From positions 1,335,813 to 1,399,812 of the forward strand of contig NZ_CP014222.1 in NCBI RefSeq assembly GCF_000969645.2: 64,000 nt of DNA, written 5' to 3'. The stretch is from Janthinobacterium sp. B9-8. GTDB lineage: Bacteria > Pseudomonadota > Gammaproteobacteria > Burkholderiales > Chitinibacteraceae. A program made the position numbers and the translations under genes. This document shows positions 62,348 through 64,000 of the stretch, in pieces (positions within the stretch are counted from its first letter, which is position 1; each line of letters opens with the position of its first letter). The notes beneath the pieces were generated by a model. The model made no database searches. It was not told the DNA's origin and saw only the letters and a list, made by a program, of their open reading frames with translations.

Positions 62348-64000
62348 ATGCACCTGTTTAAAAGTCGTTTATTAAATTTCATTCAAAAAGGCCTGTCGGC
62401 CCGTCAGTTTCGCCGTGTAGCCAGCTTAGAGCAGCTTCGTGGCATGAATCGTGGACGGGAGATGAGTAAGTCTCTGGGGCAGCGTTTATTAACCCTGTCC
62501 AAACTGGAAACCAGCACTGCCTTGCATCGCCTTGGTTCTTGCGCAGAAGGCTTAAGCCATGCCGAAGCCGATAGCAAACGCCTGCAAACCGGCCCGAATG
62601 AAGTCGAGCACGAAAAACTGATGTCATGGAGCGAGCACCTGTGGCTCTGCTATCGCAATCCTTTTAATGTTTTGCTCACGCTCTTGGCCGTAATTTCCTT
62701 TGTCACCGAGGATGCCACCGCGGCAGTGATTATCTCGGCCATGGTGGCGATTTCTACTTTTCTGCGCTTTGTGCAGGAGAAACGCTCCAATAAGGCCGCT
62801 GACCAGCTCAAAGAAATGGTCAGCAACACCGCTACCGTATTGCGGCGGGATCCAAGCAAAGTCATGGCAGCCGAGGCTGAAAAATACTTTGGCGTGCAGC
62901 TTCAACCCAAGCCGGCAGAGCAAATAGAGCTACCGATCGAGCAACTGGTGCCGGGCGATATTGTGGTGCTTTCGGCTGGCGACATGATTCCTGCTGATTT
63001 GCGATTATTTGCCACCAAAGATTTATTTATTAGCCAGGCCGCACTCACCGGTGAATCCATGCCGGTGGAGAAATTCGCCGAACATAAAGATGTGTCGATC
63101 AGCAATCCATTAGAGCGCGACAATCTGTGCTTTATGGGCACCAATGTGGTGAGTGGTGCAGCAACGGCCGTGGTAATTGGCACTGGCAATCAAACCTATT
63201 TTGGCTCTTTGGCTGAACGGGTGTGCGCCAGTGATAGAACGCTCACTCAATTCCAGCTGGGTGTAAATAAAATCAGCTGGTTATTGATCCGCTTTATGTT
63301 TGTTATGGCGCCTCTAGTGCTCTTTATTAATGGCTTCACTAAAGGTGATTGGCCTGAGGCGGCGCTGTTTGCATTGTCGATTGCCGTGGGCCTGACGCCA
63401 GAAATGCTGCCGATGATTGTGACTGCGGCGCTGGCCAAAGGTGCGGTGATTCTTAGCCGCAAAAAAGTGGTGGTCAAGCGCCTCGATGCAATCCAGAACT
63501 TTGGTGCAATGGATATTCTGTGCACAGATAAAACCGGCACGCTGACGCAGGATAAAATCGTACTGGAGCGCCACACCGATGTATTTGGCTGCGCCAGCGA
63601 TGAAGTGCTGGCGATGGCGTATTTAAACAGCTATTACCAGACGGGCCTCAAAAACCTGCTCGATGTGGCGGTGCTTGAGCACGCCAATTTAAATGCTGAG
63701 CTGGGTGTGACGCAAAACTATCGCAAAGTGGATGAAATTCCTTTCGATTTTAATCGCCGCCGGATGTCGGTTGTGGTTAGCGAGCAGGAAGACCATCACG
63801 AGCTGATTTGCAAAGGCGCTTTAGAAGAAGTGCTAGCGGTTTGCTCGCATGTTCGACACGGCACACAGATTGAGCTACTCAGCACCGAGCTATTGCAAGA
63901 TATTCGCCGCATTACTGCCGCACTGAATCAAGATGGTTTACGCGTGGTGGCGGTGGCCAGCAAGGAAATGCCGATTGATCGTGAGGCCTATAGTGTGAGC
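62348..64000 (+). CDS. mgtA: Magnesium-translocating P-type ATPase (3' end outside the window)
   Basis: 551 codons are present and the frame is open at the window end; full MgtA is about 900 residues. P3B ATPase: N-terminal basic region (about 1-65), first membrane helices (NPFNVLLTLLAVISF), actuator motif TGES, the helix PEMLPMIVTAALAKGAV, and the phosphorylation motif DKTGTLT (about 394-400), then the start of the nucleotide-binding domain. It imports Mg2+ when it is scarce. ATG 62348 is chosen because AAGG is 7 bp upstream; ATG 62342 is too close to it. Confidence 0.93.
   Translation, partial: MHLFKSRLLNFIQKGLSARQFRRVASLEQLRGMNRGREMSKSLGQRLLTLSKLETSTALHRLGSCAEGLSHAEADSKRLQTGPNEVEHEKLMSWSEHLWLCYRNPFNVLLTLLAVISFVTEDATAAVIISAMVAISTFLRFVQEKRSNKAADQLKEMVSNTATVLRRDPSKVMAAEAEKYFGVQLQPKPAEQIELPIEQLVPGDIVVLSAGDMIPADLRLFATKDLFISQAALTGESMPVEKFAEHKDVSISNPLERDNLCFMGTNVVSGAATAVVIGTGNQTYFGSLAERVCASDRTLTQFQLGVNKISWLLIRFMFVMAPLVLFINGFTKGDWPEAALFALSIAVGLTPEMLPMIVTAALAKGAVILSRKKVVVKRLDAIQNFGAMDILCTDKTGTLTQDKIVLERHTDVFGCASDEVLAMAYLNSYYQTGLKNLLDVAVLEHANLNAELGVTQNYRKVDEIPFDFNRRRMSVVVSEQEDHHELICKGALEEVLAVCSHVRHGTQIELLSTELLQDIRRITAALNQDGLRVVAVASKEMPIDREAYSVS

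Noticed and set aside
1..64000. CRISPR arrays, tRNA and rRNA genes, insertion sequences
   Set aside because: Read for regularly spaced direct repeats, cloverleaf ends and transposase motifs; none found.

Overview
The window reads as a stretch of a betaproteobacterial chromosome, most likely of the order Neisseriales (Chromobacteriaceae/Chitinibacteraceae type, for example Iodobacter-like). This rests on the protein character and gene order: rseP-bamA-skp-lpxD-fabZ-lpxA-lpxB-rnhB, cmk-rpsA-ihfB-lapA-lapB-pyrF-rfaE1, a DUF2863 protein, a PhaM-like protein and a phasin. Genus is an inference; no rRNA or tRNA gene was found.

Layout. 1-8.5 kb: outer-membrane biogenesis and lipid A operon. 8.6-13.3 kb: flagellar stator motAB, a membrane-linked methyltransferase, an HDOD-GAF protein and a SpoU-type RNA methyltransferase. 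13.3-18.2 kb: periplasmic alpha-carbonic anhydrase, then a run of overlapping genes (PilZ-like protein, ung, ROK sugar kinase, GH9 hydrolase) whose last two suggest use of chitin- or chitosan-derived sugars. 18.2-27.8 kb: hldD, a periplasmic solute-binding protein, uvrC, pgsA, DAHP synthase, a META-domain protein, tyrA, an aldo-keto reductase and cmk. 28-33.3 kb: rpsA, ihfB, lapAB, pyrF, rfaE1. 33.4-38.8 kb (minus strand): diguanylate cyclase, DUF2863, GNAT, rhlE. 39-51.1 kb: acnB, a Rieske oxygenase, a small beta-barrel protein, mltA, phaM-like, maeB, dnaE. 51.2-52.5 kb: a YjfB-like protein and a phasin behind a clear promoter framed by two identical 16-bp repeats.

Accessory part. From about 52.95 to 60.2 kb lies a complete-looking filamentous (inovirus) prophage of about 7.25 kb: repressor, Rep, probable ssDNA-binding protein, small proteins, major coat protein, TspB/pIII-like adsorption protein, DUF2523 (pVI-like), Zot (pI), a tiny lipoprotein, a DUF4124-like secreted protein and a second regulator. 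It has no integrase and no secretin. Both ends carry dif-like sequences sharing a 12-bp core, so XerC/XerD integration is the likely route. The left junction lies inside the 3' end of the repressor gene, so the integrated and circular forms should encode repressors with different C-termini.

The right end (60.4-64 kb) has a secreted phytase-like/esterase-like protein and an mgtA-type Mg2+ P-type ATPase cut by the window end. The ATPase gene has a leader of about 300 nt holding a 12-codon reading frame and two mutually exclusive hairpins, the layout of a transcription attenuator. The phage att architecture, this mgtA leader and the phasin control region are the parts most worth a second look.
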